64,000 nt of DNA from an uncultured bacterium (GTDB lineage: Bacteria > Patescibacteriota > Saccharimonadia > Saccharimonadales > Saccharimonadaceae), in contig CALHIM010000006.1 in NCBI GenBank assembly GCA_938030735.1, positions 53,693 through 117,692 of the forward strand, given 5' to 3'. How positions within the stretch are numbered: position 1 is the first letter of the stretch; each line of letters opens with the position of its first letter. This document shows, in pieces, positions 1 through 9,711 of the stretch. The notes under the pieces are model-generated. The model saw only the letters and a program-made list of their open reading frames with translations, made no database searches and was not told the origin of the DNA. A program made the translations under genes and the position numbers.

Positions 1-519
1 AAAATTCAAGAAATCCGTGAATTCATTAGAAAATTAAACCCAAATTCACCAATTATTGAAAGCCAAAACTCAAAAATTAATCCTGATTTAATTTTTTCTT
101 GGCAAAAATCAGATCAAAAGAATAATGAGAAAAATGAAGAACACGAGCATGATCACAAAGACCACATCCACAACCAATTTCAATCTTTGGCTTTCGAAAC
201 GGTAAAACCACTAAATCCTCAAAAATTCCTAAGTTTTCTCGATAATTTACCTAAAAATCTTTTTCGAATGAAAGGAATTTGCTACTTTGGAATGAAAGGG
301 TACGAACAGAAATATATAGTTCAGCTGGTTGGCAAAACTATTGATATTTACAGCGAAGAATGGGAAGATGAAACGCCAAAAACTGAACTCGTTCTAATCG
401 GCTCTAAAATTGATGAAGCTGAAATTCTTGCAAAATTGAGAGATCTAGAAGATAAAAACCCAGATGAAATCACGCCGCAAAATATGGTGAATTTCGAAAG
501 ATTCTTTCTGTCAAATTAA
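1..519 (+). CDS. CobW/YjiA-type G3E GTPase, C-terminal part (5' truncated by window edge)
   Basis: The frame is open from the first base, so the P-loop half of the protein lies upstream of the window. The visible part holds the end of the GTPase domain (LNPNSP near residue 13). A His/Asp/Glu-rich linker follows (residues 46-58, six His), then the CobW C-terminal domain with an FRMKG motif near residue 89. Family members couple GTP hydrolysis to delivery of zinc or another metal to client enzymes in the cytoplasm; the His-rich linker fits metal binding. A TTG at 187 could be taken as a start, but domain similarity runs through it, so I treat it as internal. A bidirectional terminator follows directly. 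Family assignment is firm; the metal and client are unknown. Confidence 0.85.
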   Translation, partial: KIQEIREFIRKLNPNSPIIESQNSKINPDLIFSWQKSDQKNNEKNEEHEHDHKDHIHNQFQSLAFETVKPLNPQKFLSFLDNLPKNLFRMKGICYFGMKGYEQKYIVQLVGKTIDIYSEEWEDETPKTELVLIGSKIDEAEILAKLRDLEDKNPDEITPQNMVNFERFFLSN

Positions 520-522
520 AGT

Positions 523-551
523 AAAACCGACCGTTGAATATGGTCGGTTTT
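523..551. terminator. Bidirectional terminator between cobW-like gene and pepN
   Basis: A perfect 10-bp stem AAAACCGACC/GGTCGGTTTT with a 9-nt loop lies between the convergent ends of the two flanking genes. A/T tracts on both sides allow it to serve both strands. Confidence 0.85.
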
Positions 552-555
552 AAGT

Positions 556-3087
556 TTAAAGATTTTGTAAAAATTTATCAATAGCAGTTTTGTCTCGCTT
601 AATCAAATCAACTCGCCCGGCGATTTCTCTCTCACCCATCTCGATCGCTCTAGTTAAACTTGGGTCATTTTTTAGGGGCTCAAAAAACTCTTTAAATTCT
701 TGGAGTTGTTTTTCGGTTCGCAAAATCGCACCTGAATATCGCGGAAAATCATTATAACTTTTATCGCCATCAAATTTTTCTTCAATTAATTTCCATTTTT
801 CACGTAGCCACTTCCATGCTAGCTCTCGAGTCTTCAAATTTCGGAGTAAATGAACATACCAGCTTAAGATATCCTGCGTTCGAATTATGTCATTCTTAAG
901 CATTTTTTCAAGAAGCAATTCACTAGTTCGAATATTTTTAGTTGAAGTTAAAGCCACCATAATATCATCTCGATAATCAACATTTGAAGTATTCTTATAA
1001 CTTTCGAGCATTTTTTGCACTAATTCTGGAGATTCTTCAAAGCGAATCTTTGTAGTTAAAATTAAACTTCGAATTTCCGAATCAATATCTTCCATATTCT
1101 GCGAATTTTCGAAAATATCTAAAGCACCCAAGATCGCTTTTTCATTTTCAGCATAAATCATGTGCGCTAAAATTGAGCTACGCTTTTGCGTATCTTCTTC
1201 ATCTTCGCCAGTTTTCTTAATAAATCCAAGTTTTTCAAATTCATTTTGAGCTAAATTACCAACAAATTTTTTCATTTTTTTCGAACTTTCAGAGTCTTCA
1301 TCAATAAAAATTTTCAATTCGCCAATTAAAAGACTAATCATATCCCAAACCATTAAAGAAGTTTCTTTATCATAACTCTGTAAAGTTCGCAGCAGCTCAA
1401 CACTTGGAATTTCACCACCGCGTGAAAGTAAAGAACGTTCCTGAAGAATTTGAAGGCGGGAAATTGTATCTAAATCACCATTTCTAACCTTTTCAAGCAA
1501 ATTTTCGAAAAGATTTTGGCTATAATTTGTAATAAAATGAGCAACATTACCTCTATTTAGCTGAACAAAATCTGAACTTTTCTTGCAAGTTAAATCTTTC
1601 GAATCCATAATCTCAGGCAAATTATTTTGATTTGAGCCAAGTAAAATCGGCCAAATTCGCCCACTATCTTTACCTTCACCAATAAAAAATTGCTTTTGCG
1701 ATAATTTTAATTCTTCGCCATCTTCTTCAGCCAAAACACTCGGATAGCCACTTTTAAAAAGCCAAGGATTCATAAAATCTGCGATATTTTTACCAGAAGC
1801 TTCACTCAAACAATCCCATAAATTCTCGCCAATTGTATTTTGATACTTAAACTTATCAAAATACAATTGTAAACCTTTTCGAAATGCATCGTTCCCAACA
1901 TATTTTCGAAGCATATTCATTAAACGAGCACCTTTTGCATAAACAATTGCACCATCAAAAATAGTGCTAATTTCATCTGGATGATGAACTGAAACATGAA
2001 CCGCCTGAACACCATCAATTGCATCGCGGCGCAAACTTAAAACCGCTTCATTAACTGCAAATTCTTCCCAAATTCTCCATTTCGGCTCCAAAGCATCAGT
2101 TGCTAAATATTCCATCATTGTTGCGAAAGATTCATTCAGCCAAAGCTCATCCCACCATTTCATTGTTACAAGATTTCCAAACCATTGATGTGAAGTTTCG
2201 TGCGCAATCACTAACGCAACATATTTTTTTGAAGATATTGAGGAGTTTTTACCAGCGAGCAATGCAGTTTCACGATAGGTAATTAAGCCCCAGTTTTCCA
2301 TCGCACCACTAGAAAAATCTGGCAAAGCAATGTGGTCGCATTTTGAAAGCGGGAACTTTTGACCAAAAAAATCTTCATAAAATTCTAAAACCCGAACCGC
2401 AAAACTAAGTGGGAATTCCATTAATTCAGACTTTTGAGCTTTTGTTGCCAAAACTGAAACTTCAACACCACTTTTAGTCTTTTTCGAAACTCGCTGAAAA
2501 TCACCCAATACAAAGGCTAATAAATATGTTGACATTTTTGGTGTTTTAGCAAATCTAACCCGTTGAATATTGCCATTTTTATTTTTTTCAATAATTTCAG
2601 TATTCGACAAAACTTTAAGATCACTCAAAGCTTTAATCTCTAACGAAAAAGTTGCCTTCGCTTCAGGTTCATCAACACACGGAAAAGCCTCACGAGCATG
2701 ATGACTTTCAAATTGAGTTGCAAAAAGCTCTTTTTTCTCACCATTTTCTTTATAGTAGCAAGGGTATAATCCGTGCATCGCATCTGTTATTTTACCAGAA
2801 AACTCAATTTTAAGTTGGATTTTATCACCTTTTTTAAAGTTAAGTTTTTCGATATTCACTAAAATTTCATCATTTTCAGCTTTCGAAAAGTTCAATTTTA
2901 TATCGTTTGCAAAAGTAATCTTTTTAATTTCTAAATCTTTCGAATGAAGTGCAATTTCTTTTTCATCATTAATTTCACCAAAAATATCAACAATTCCATT
3001 AAATTCACGATTTTTTGCTTGTGTTAAATCAAGCTTTAATTCATAATGTTCGGGCTTAAATTTCTCCACTAATCGATTAACACTCAT
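556..3087 (-). CDS. pepN: M1-family zinc aminopeptidase
   Basis: This 843-residue protein is a gluzincin aminopeptidase that removes N-terminal residues from peptides. It has the substrate-binding GAMEN motif (about residue 261), the zinc motif HETSH (about 296-300) with the distal Glu in WLNESFA (about 319), and the usual N-terminal beta domain and long helical C-terminal domain. No signal peptide is visible, so a cytoplasmic role in peptide recycling is likely, useful for an organism with little amino-acid biosynthesis. The ATG overlaps the end of the upstream phosphohexomutase gene by 11 nt, so the two are translationally coupled. Length is normal for the family. The M1 assignment is firm; substrate range cannot be read from sequence. 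Confidence 0.93.
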   Translation of the reverse strand: MSVNRLVEKFKPEHYELKLDLTQAKNREFNGIVDIFGEINDEKEIALHSKDLEIKKITFANDIKLNFSKAENDEILVNIEKLNFKKGDKIQLKIEFSGKITDAMHGLYPCYYKENGEKKELFATQFESHHAREAFPCVDEPEAKATFSLEIKALSDLKVLSNTEIIEKNKNGNIQRVRFAKTPKMSTYLLAFVLGDFQRVSKKTKSGVEVSVLATKAQKSELMEFPLSFAVRVLEFYEDFFGQKFPLSKCDHIALPDFSSGAMENWGLITYRETALLAGKNSSISSKKYVALVIAHETSHQWFGNLVTMKWWDELWLNESFATMMEYLATDALEPKWRIWEEFAVNEAVLSLRRDAIDGVQAVHVSVHHPDEISTIFDGAIVYAKGARLMNMLRKYVGNDAFRKGLQLYFDKFKYQNTIGENLWDCLSEASGKNIADFMNPWLFKSGYPSVLAEEDGEELKLSQKQFFIGEGKDSGRIWPILLGSNQNNLPEIMDSKDLTCKKSSDFVQLNRGNVAHFITNYSQNLFENLLEKVRNGDLDTISRLQILQERSLLSRGGEIPSVELLRTLQSYDKETSLMVWDMISLLIGELKIFIDEDSESSKKMKKFVGNLAQNEFEKLGFIKKTGEDEEDTQKRSSILAHMIYAENEKAILGALDIFENSQNMEDIDSEIRSLILTTKIRFEESPELVQKMLESYKNTSNVDYRDDIMVALTSTKNIRTSELLLEKMLKNDIIRTQDILSWYVHLLRNLKTRELAWKWLREKWKLIEEKFDGDKSYNDFPRYSGAILRTEKQLQEFKEFFEPLKNDPSLTRAIEMGEREIAGRVDLIKRDKTAIDKFLQNL

Positions 3088-4837
3088 CTAAAATCTTCTC
3101 CTTAAAATCACTTAAAATATTCTCAATCTTTACACAATCTTGTTTATTTTCGAAACGCCACTGAGCATAAATTTTCATTTTCGGCTCAGTTCCGCTTGGT
3201 CGAATTGTAATTCTTCTATCTTCTGAATCGAAAATAAAACTTACCGCATTTCCATTTTCCAACATTTTAAAACTATTTTTTTTATTTGTTGAAAAATCTA
3301 ACTCAGTTAAATTTTCGAAATCTCGCATTTTTAATGCACCAAAATTTTTATTTCCGATTCGCATTTTTTGCATAATTTCTTGCATTTTTGCAAATCCTTC
3401 AGCGCCGCTAAATTCAATAGATTCAGTCTTTTCAACAAAATATCCATTCTCAGCATAAATTTCATCAAGCTTCTCACCCAAAGTTTGATTTTCAAGCTTT
3501 AGTTCCGATGTAAGTTCAGCTATCATCAATCCAATTGTTGCAGCATCTTTATCTCTAGTTTGCGAACCAATGAGCCCACCAAGGCTTTCTTCAAATCCAG
3601 CAATAAATTTCTCTCCAAGCGCTTCTTTTTGTGATATTTTTTTACCAATAAATTTAAATCCAACCAGCAAATCGTCATAAATTTTCACACCATATTTTTT
3701 AGCTAAAACATTTAGCATATCAGTAGTCACAAAACTTTTGCAAATAAAGTCACGATTCCCAAAATAAAGTTCAGTATATTTATTTCGATCCTTTTGCTTC
3801 TTTGAAAGAATATAGTCAGCTACCAAAATTGCAGTTTGATTGCCTGAAAAACTTCGAACCTCTCCATTTTTTTCAAGACTCATTACGCAAATTCGGTCAG
3901 CATCTGGGTCGGTAGTTAGAGCAATATCTGCTTGCTCTTTTCTTAATTTTAAAATCGCCATTCTATTCGCAGAAAGATTTTCCGGATTTGGTTTTCTATC
4001 TTGAAGTGTTGAAAAATTACCATCAAAATTCATCTGCTCATCAACAAGAACAATATCTTCGAAACCCGCAAACTGAAGAGTTTTCAATAAATTCGTCGTT
4101 CCAGTTCCGTGAATCGGTGAAAAAACAATTTTTGCATTTCTATTTTTCGATAAAGATAATTTTGCATTAGCCTTGATATAAAAATAGTCGTTTTCTTCAC
4201 CCAAAATTTTAATTTTACCATTTTTTACAAATTCATCAAAATTACCAGTTTTAAATTCTTCGATATTTTTAGCTATTTTCATTAATTTTTTATCGTGTGG
4301 AGCTGAAATTTGTGCGCCATCATTCCAATAGATCTTAATTCCATTATCTTCTGGCGGATTATGACTAGCTGAAATCACAATTCCTGCCGAAGTTTTAAGA
4401 TTTCGAACTGTAAAAGATAATTCTGGAGTCGAGCGCGGAGTATCGAAATAAAAAACTTCGATATTATTTGCGGCTAAAATTTCAGCACATTTTTTCGAAA
4501 GCTCATAAGAGGAATTTCGAACATCCCAAGCAATTGCAACACTTGGTGAATTAATATTAAGTGATTTTAAATAATTTGCGAGAGCCTGTGCACTTTCTGA
4601 GATCGTGAATAAATTAATACGGTTAGAGCCAGTGCCAACTTTCCCGCGTCGTCCAGCAGTACCAAATTCCAAAATTTTAAAAAATGCATCCTCAAGCTTA
4701 TCCCAATCTTCATTTTTTATTAAATTCAAAATTTGCGCTTTAAATTCATGATATTTTTCATCTAAAAGCCACTTTTGTAAATTTTCGAAAGCTAACTTTG
4801 ATAAATTAGACTTGGCTTTTATTAATTCTTCGCTCAT
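3077..4837 (-). CDS. Phosphoglucomutase/phosphomannomutase (alpha-D-phosphohexomutase)
   Basis: This 586-residue enzyme moves phosphate between C1 and C6 of a hexose phosphate, feeding glycolysis or cell-surface sugar synthesis. Visible family signatures are the N-terminal TAGRRG segment, the catalytic serine loop SASHNPPEDNG (about residue 155), the metal-binding DPDADR (about 312) and the C-terminal phosphate-binding RPSGTEPK (about 553). Length matches the two-activity PGM/PMM group rather than the ~450-residue GlmM group. It is first in a two-gene unit with the aminopeptidase. Substrate preference (glucose or mannose) is not resolved. Confidence 0.92.
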   Translation of the reverse strand: MSEELIKAKSNLSKLAFENLQKWLLDEKYHEFKAQILNLIKNEDWDKLEDAFFKILEFGTAGRRGKVGTGSNRINLFTISESAQALANYLKSLNINSPSVAIAWDVRNSSYELSKKCAEILAANNIEVFYFDTPRSTPELSFTVRNLKTSAGIVISASHNPPEDNGIKIYWNDGAQISAPHDKKLMKIAKNIEEFKTGNFDEFVKNGKIKILGEENDYFYIKANAKLSLSKNRNAKIVFSPIHGTGTTNLLKTLQFAGFEDIVLVDEQMNFDGNFSTLQDRKPNPENLSANRMAILKLRKEQADIALTTDPDADRICVMSLEKNGEVRSFSGNQTAILVADYILSKKQKDRNKYTELYFGNRDFICKSFVTTDMLNVLAKKYGVKIYDDLLVGFKFIGKKISQKEALGEKFIAGFEESLGGLIGSQTRDKDAATIGLMIAELTSELKLENQTLGEKLDEIYAENGYFVEKTESIEFSGAEGFAKMQEIMQKMRIGNKNFGALKMRDFENLTELDFSTNKKNSFKMLENGNAVSFIFDSEDRRITIRPSGTEPKMKIYAQWRFENKQDCVKIENILSDFKEKILDEC

Positions 4838-4894
4838 TTAATCCAGCTCCTTTTATATCTATTTTATCACTATCCTTTAATAAAATCAAAGCGC

Positions 4895-4923
4895 TTGCGT
4901 TTTTAGAATATTTATGTTAAAAT
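4895..4923 (+). promoter_or_regulatory. Promoter for a leaderless DUF5665-like gene
   Basis: TTGCGT and TAAAAT are separated by 17 nt, and the -10 box ends 7 nt before the ATG at 4931. That puts the expected transcription start at or next to the A of the start codon. No Shine-Dalgarno sequence fits in this space. Confidence 0.7.
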
Positions 4924-4930
4924 AATTCCG

Positions 4931-5215
4931 ATGAATAAAATTCTAAAAAAATCTGCAAAAAAACTAACCGATGACAATGCGCGCGGAGCTCAAATTGGTT
5001 TACTTGAAGAAGTTTTTAACGATATTTATCCAAGTCGCTGGGCTATTTATAAAGTTAATTTCTTTCGCGGAATAGCTTTTGGATTCGGTAGCGCTATTGG
5101 TGCAACAGTTCTAATCTTCTTGTTAATTTGGATTCTTAACTTTTTTGTTAACATTCCGGGCGGAATTGGTGACTTTATTCAATCTATTATAAATGCGATG
5201 CAAAATCGGCGATAA
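4931..5215 (+). CDS. DUF5665-like small membrane protein
   Basis: This 94-residue protein has a basic, hydrophilic N-terminus (about residues 1-45) followed by a glycine-rich transmembrane stretch (about 46-78). The pattern FFRGIAFGFGSAIGAT followed by a long hydrophobic helix resembles the DUF5665 family of small bacterial inner-membrane proteins, whose function is not established. The gene stands alone: it is divergent from the phosphohexomutase and convergent with the PBP gene. It has its own promoter and no Shine-Dalgarno sequence, so it is probably translated from a leaderless mRNA. The family call is from memory of the pattern and only moderately secure. Confidence 0.75.
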   Translation: MNKILKKSAKKLTDDNARGAQIGLLEEVFNDIYPSRWAIYKVNFFRGIAFGFGSAIGATVLIFLLIWILNFFVNIPGGIGDFIQSIINAMQNRR

Positions 5216-5245
5216 TAAAACTACCCCGTCAGGAGTAGTTTTATT
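5214..5245. terminator. Bidirectional terminator
   Basis: An 11-bp stem AATAAAACTAC/GTAGTTTTATT lies between the convergent DUF5665-like and PBP genes, with T-rich flanks on both strands. Confidence 0.85.
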
Positions 5246-5246
5246 T

Positions 5247-7997
5247 TTAGCTTGAAGAACCCGTTGTATTTTCCGTACTTATCGAGGAGGGGCCTGTATA
5301 ACTTTTGGAAACTTTATACCCACCAGAGTCGGTAACTTCAACCGTAATATTTTGACCAGATTTATTAAACGTATAATCTGTTGAGAGTGTGTTTCCAGTT
5401 GGAAGAGTAGTACTAATTGTTGCGCCATCAACCTTAACCACGACCGAAGTTATATCGAAATTCCCCTTTGCAATATTTATATTTATTCGGTAAGTATTTG
5501 AATTTGCATGCCTTGAATATGAAACACTCGAGATGGATGGTTGTAAGTCTGAACAGTTATGAATATTGTCTTCTTCATTCACATTATAACCTTCTGGCGC
5601 AGTTATTGTTTTCTTTTTAGAAACTGGGTCAGTTGTTTCGAAAACAGTTAGTTTAACTCGAGTAGATTCTGGTGTACATTTAGTTGCTTTCTTTTTCGAA
5701 ATACTGTCAAACTCAATTTCTCTTGAAACTGAACCGGTTTTATTTTTATCCCACCAAGATGGGCAAATATCATTCTTACCATTTATTGTACAGCTTCGAA
5801 TTCCAGATGGTCTTTCAATTTTATCACCAGATTTCCATTTACCATTAGAAGCATAAACTTGATGGTGAACATCGCGCATATATTCATTAATCACTCTACG
5901 CACAGGGCTATTATCAGGAGAACGTAAAGCCCGACCGTCATGGTTTCCGCTCCAAACACCTGTTGCAACTACAGGAGAATAACTCATCATCCAAGAGTCC
6001 TTAGCAGCACCTTTTCCGTTGTCTGTTGTTCCGGTTTTCGAAGCCGTCCAAACCCCAGGAACCGTAAATCCATAGCTTCGACTTTGACCGCCAAACGTAG
6101 TTGTTCGAGCACTTGGATCAGCGAGAATATCGGTCAATTCATATGCAGCCTGTGAATCAATCACCTGTTTTGATTCATCTTTCCATTCAAAAATCTTTTG
6201 ATTTGATGAATTTTTAACTTCAGTAAAATATGTTAATTCTTTATAAACACCGCCTCGCGCAATAGATGCAAAAGCATTTGTGTGCTCATCCTGATGAACC
6301 GAACATCCACCGCCAATTGCGGCAGAAAGACCAGCATTACTATTTTTACAATAAGATTTATCGCCAAGCTGTTGCGCAACACTCAAACCTTCATCAACAC
6401 CAACAATACTCAACGCCTTAACTGCTGCAATATTTAAAGAGTTTCCAAGGCTGAATCTAATTGGTACACTACCGTAAAATTGCTTCGAAGCATTCCTTAG
6501 CTGACAAGCCCCATATGTTCCATTACAATATTGTGAATCGATATTTTCGTCCTTCAAAATTGTTCCTGGTGTATAAACTGTATCTTTCTTATTAAATAAA
6601 GCCGCGTAATCGATAATAGGTTTAATACTTGAGCCTGGGTCAAGAGACGAAGTTGAAGCATTGGTTTGACCATAGCCAGCTTTATTATAATCAACCGATC
6701 CAACTTGAGCAATAACTTGCCCAGTTGCAACATCAACAGATGTCATTGCAATATTATCAGCACCACTAACATACAAAGTTTTAGCACCAGCATTAACGGC
6801 ATTTTCAGCAATAGACTGAGCCTTTAAATCAACCGTAGTCTTAACAGTCAGGCCACCAGCACCAACAACCTTAACACCAAGCTTTTCTTCAAGTCTCTTT
6901 TTAACCTCTTGAACAAAATGTGGTGCCTTAATATTTGTATATTGATCTTTTTCTGGCTTAATTGTTGCAAGAATATCGAATTCTTTAGCTTCTTTTGCTT
7001 CTTTTTCAGTAATAAATCCACAAGAAACCATATCATTCAAAACTTTATGCTGACGCTCAATCAAGCTCTTATTATAGCTTACATTATATGGATTATAAAC
7101 TGCTGGATTATTAGGGATAGAAGCTAATAATGCAGCCTCAGCCAAAGTTAAATCTTTCGAACTTTTACCAAAATAAGTTCGTGCACCAGATTCAACTCCG
7201 TTTCGGCGGCCACCATATGGAGATTCATTCAAATATAGTGAAAGAATTTGGTCTTTATTATACATTTGTTCAACTTGAACCGCAAGAATCATCTCTTTAA
7301 TTTTTCGTGGAATTCCGCTAAGTCCACGATCACTAGATTCATTAGAGAAATAAACTTGTTTAATAAGCTGTTGTGTCAAGGTTGAACCACCCTGAGTTGC
7401 TCCACCCCTAAAGTTATTTACGAAAGCACGAATAATTGCAGTTAAATCAACACCCTTATGCTTATAAAAATCTCGATCTTCAATAGCAACAGTTGCTTTT
7501 TTAACATAGTCTGAAATCTCAGAATTATCAACAACTAACTTATAATCACCAGAACCCTTATCTTCCCACAAAAGCTCACCATTTCTATCGTAGTATTTCG
7601 AAACTGTAGTCTGAACTCTCTTAGCTAATTCTTCTGGCTTAATTTGATTTAAATCTTTCGAAACGTAGGCAAAAGCTGCTGCGATTCCGACCATAGCGAT
7701 AATAATAAATACTGCGGAAATTTTTAAAGCCATAAATAAACCGCGCTTACTAAACCAATACTTTAAAACTCGCTTTGGATGAAGACGATAAAAAAATCTC
7801 TTCACTGGGTCTTTTGGTAGACTTGCAAGATACTCTGCTCGCTCACGAGCTTTCGAATCTTTCTTTTCTTTCCTTCGATGAGCCAAATTTGTGTATAAAC
7901 TTAGGTTATTCTGTTTTTTTAGTGAACTCACTTTTTTTGAAGCAGTTCGTTTTTCAACAGATTTCCCATCTTTATTGAGCATTCTTCTTCTATCCAT
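5247..7997 (-). CDS. Class A penicillin-binding protein (PBP1A-type)
   Basis: This bifunctional enzyme polymerises and cross-links peptidoglycan at the outer face of the membrane. A long basic cytoplasmic N-terminus (about 90 residues) precedes one transmembrane helix. The GT51 glycosyltransferase domain follows (EDRDFYKHKG and GGSTLTQQLIKQ motifs), then the transpeptidase domain with the SSIK active-site Ser-Lys, SLGNS and KTGTTD, and a Ser/Thr-rich beta-type tail. I place the start at the ATG at 7997 (protein beginning MDRRR, 916 aa), because a TATAAT box ends 10 nt upstream and overlaps the region a longer 13-codon extension would need. Family and reaction are firm. Confidence 0.93.
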   Translation of the reverse strand: MDRRRMLNKDGKSVEKRTASKKVSSLKKQNNLSLYTNLAHRRKEKKDSKARERAEYLASLPKDPVKRFFYRLHPKRVLKYWFSKRGLFMALKISAVFIIIAMVGIAAAFAYVSKDLNQIKPEELAKRVQTTVSKYYDRNGELLWEDKGSGDYKLVVDNSEISDYVKKATVAIEDRDFYKHKGVDLTAIIRAFVNNFRGGATQGGSTLTQQLIKQVYFSNESSDRGLSGIPRKIKEMILAVQVEQMYNKDQILSLYLNESPYGGRRNGVESGARTYFGKSSKDLTLAEAALLASIPNNPAVYNPYNVSYNKSLIERQHKVLNDMVSCGFITEKEAKEAKEFDILATIKPEKDQYTNIKAPHFVQEVKKRLEEKLGVKVVGAGGLTVKTTVDLKAQSIAENAVNAGAKTLYVSGADNIAMTSVDVATGQVIAQVGSVDYNKAGYGQTNASTSSLDPGSSIKPIIDYAALFNKKDTVYTPGTILKDENIDSQYCNGTYGACQLRNASKQFYGSVPIRFSLGNSLNIAAVKALSIVGVDEGLSVAQQLGDKSYCKNSNAGLSAAIGGGCSVHQDEHTNAFASIARGGVYKELTYFTEVKNSSNQKIFEWKDESKQVIDSQAAYELTDILADPSARTTTFGGQSRSYGFTVPGVWTASKTGTTDNGKGAAKDSWMMSYSPVVATGVWSGNHDGRALRSPDNSPVRRVINEYMRDVHHQVYASNGKWKSGDKIERPSGIRSCTINGKNDICPSWWDKNKTGSVSREIEFDSISKKKATKCTPESTRVKLTVFETTDPVSKKKTITAPEGYNVNEEDNIHNCSDLQPSISSVSYSRHANSNTYRININIAKGNFDITSVVVKVDGATISTTLPTGNTLSTDYTFNKSGQNITVEVTDSGGYKVSKSYTGPSSISTENTTGSSS

Positions 7998-8120
7998 ATT
8001 ACACTCAATTATACCGCAATTGCTTATGGTTTTCAAGATTTTTTGATTTTTATAATACTGGAAAAAAAGCTTTTTTTGTGTTAATATAGTTAGTAATAAA
8101 ATATAATAACGGGAGAGTAA

Positions 8121-9329
8121 ATGAAGTTATCAGAGGAGCTAAAATGGCGTGGTTTCTGGAATCAAACCACTTTTCAAGATTCAAAAGTTTTAGATGGTGA
8201 AAAGCGAACTATTTATCTTGGTGCTGACCCTTCCGCTGACAGCCTTCATATCGGCCATTTAAGTGTTTATATGATGGTTAGGCGATTTCTTGATCATGGT
8301 CATAAAGTAGTTCTTCTGATTGGTGGTGGCACTGGAATGATTGGTGATATGCGCGACACTGAAGAGCGTCAACTCCTCTCGCCTGAAATAGTAGCTAAAA
8401 ATACCGAGGCTCTCAAATCTCAGGTTTCGAAACTTTTTGCTGGGCAAGATTTTGAAGTCGTAAATAATGCAGATTGGCTTTCAAAAATAGAGTTAATACC
8501 TTTTTTACGCGATATTGGTAAAAATTTCAATATGGCGGAGTTAACAAGCCGAGATTTTTTCAAAAGTAGAATAAATAATGGTAGCGGATTAAGTTTTGCG
8601 GAATTTACTTATACTCTTCTCCAAGGTTATGATTTTTGGTATTTATATAAAAATAACGGCGTTTCACTTCAAATTGGAGGAAGCGATCAGTGGGGAAATT
8701 TACTTTCTGGTGTAAATTTAATTCGAAAGAAAGAAGGCGCTGAAGTTTTTGCAATGACAGCCCCTCTCCTTATTAATCGTTCAACTGGACGAAAATTCGG
8801 TAAGTCAGAAGGCGGAGCTTTATGGCTTGACGCTTCAAAAACATCACCATTCAAAATGTATCAATTCCTTCTTAACTCAGACGATCAAAGCGTTTTCGAA
8901 TATCTAAAAATTCTAACAACTCTTTCAAAAGAAGAAATTGAAACAATTGAAAAAAATCATCAAGAGAATCAGCACTTGCGAATTGCTCAAAAAGCATTGG
9001 CAAAAAATGTTGTAGAAATTGTTCATGGCGAAGAAGTTGCAAAAAATGTAATTTCTGCAACAGAAGTCCTCTTTGGCGGAAAAGCTTTCGAAAACCTAAC
9101 TAAAGCTGAAATCGAAGTATTAAAATATGAAATTCCTGTTGCTCCAAAAGATAAAACTGTTAGCGAAATATTAATTGAAACGAATCTTGCTAAAAGCAAA
9201 GGTGAGGCCAAAAGGTTAATTTCAGCAAATTCAATTTCATTTAACGGCAATAAACTCCAAGAGGATATTCGAATAACTGAAAAAGGTCTACTTAAAAAAG
9301 GCAAAAATAATTTTATACTCATTGATTAA
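8121..9329 (+). CDS. tyrS: Tyrosyl-tRNA synthetase
   Basis: This 402-residue class I synthetase charges tRNA-Tyr. It shows the HIGH signature exactly (HIGHLSV, about residue 43), a KFGKS version of the KMSKS loop (about 228), the tyrosine pocket region GGSDQWGN, and a C-terminal S4 RNA-binding domain (about 345-402). A GGGAG Shine-Dalgarno sequence lies 7 nt before the ATG, behind a TATAAT box near 8104. It is therefore one of the few backbone genes here with a conventional leader. It forms a single-gene unit closed by a strong terminator. Confidence 0.95.
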   Translation: MKLSEELKWRGFWNQTTFQDSKVLDGEKRTIYLGADPSADSLHIGHLSVYMMVRRFLDHGHKVVLLIGGGTGMIGDMRDTEERQLLSPEIVAKNTEALKSQVSKLFAGQDFEVVNNADWLSKIELIPFLRDIGKNFNMAELTSRDFFKSRINNGSGLSFAEFTYTLLQGYDFWYLYKNNGVSLQIGGSDQWGNLLSGVNLIRKKEGAEVFAMTAPLLINRSTGRKFGKSEGGALWLDASKTSPFKMYQFLLNSDDQSVFEYLKILTTLSKEEIETIEKNHQENQHLRIAQKALAKNVVEIVHGEEVAKNVISATEVLFGGKAFENLTKAEIEVLKYEIPVAPKDKTVSEILIETNLAKSKGEAKRLISANSISFNGNKLQEDIRITEKGLLKKGKNNFILID

Positions 9330-9335
9330 TAAAAT

Positions 9336-9366
9336 AAAAATCGCTCAAATTTGATTGAGCGATTTT
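9336..9366. terminator. Bidirectional terminator (recurrent family)
   Basis: Stem AAAATCGCTCAA/TTGAGCGATTTT with a short loop. Closely related sequences terminate other genes near 30801 and 34991. Confidence 0.9.
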
Positions 9367-9372
9367 CTATAA

Positions 9373-9711
9373 TTAAACTTTCTTTTCAAAACCTTTTTTA
9401 GCACCTTCGAAAGTATTTAATGCACGTTTTTGAATTTTACCAGCTTCTTTTTTTGCATTTTCTACAACTTCACCAGTTTTACTTTTAGCACCTTCGGCAA
9501 ATTCAGTAACTTTTTCTTTAGTTTCTTCAACAAATTCACCTGCGTTTTCAGCAACTTCACCAGTTTTTTGCGTGGCTGCATCAGCAACTTTTTTAGCTTT
9601 CAATTTTAAATCTTTTCGAGTTTCTTCGCCACTTTTAGGAGCGGTTAAAATTCCAGCAACTGCGCCAAATAAAGCACCAACAGCTAATCCTAGTCCAAAT
9701 TTTTTACTCAT
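9373..9711 (-). CDS. YtxH-like envelope/stress protein
   Basis: This 112-residue protein opens with a glycine/alanine-rich hydrophobic segment, then the TAPKSGEETR motif typical of YtxH proteins. The remainder is a long Lys/Glu/Ala-rich helix with 11-residue-like repeats (KTGEV..NA patterns), as in LEA-type proteins. YtxH proteins are associated with general stress responses, without a defined biochemical role. Its ATG overlaps the stop of the upstream small membrane protein, and an AAGGAG site sits within that gene's end, so the two form one operon. Confidence 0.8.
   Translation of the reverse strand: MSKKFGLGLAVGALFGAVAGILTAPKSGEETRKDLKLKAKKVADAATQKTGEVAENAGEFVEETKEKVTEFAEGAKSKTGEVVENAKKEAGKIQKRALNTFEGAKKGFEKKV

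Noticed and set aside
187..519. Independent 110-residue gene from TTG 187
   Set aside because: The same frame is open to the window edge with CobW-family features on both sides of 187.
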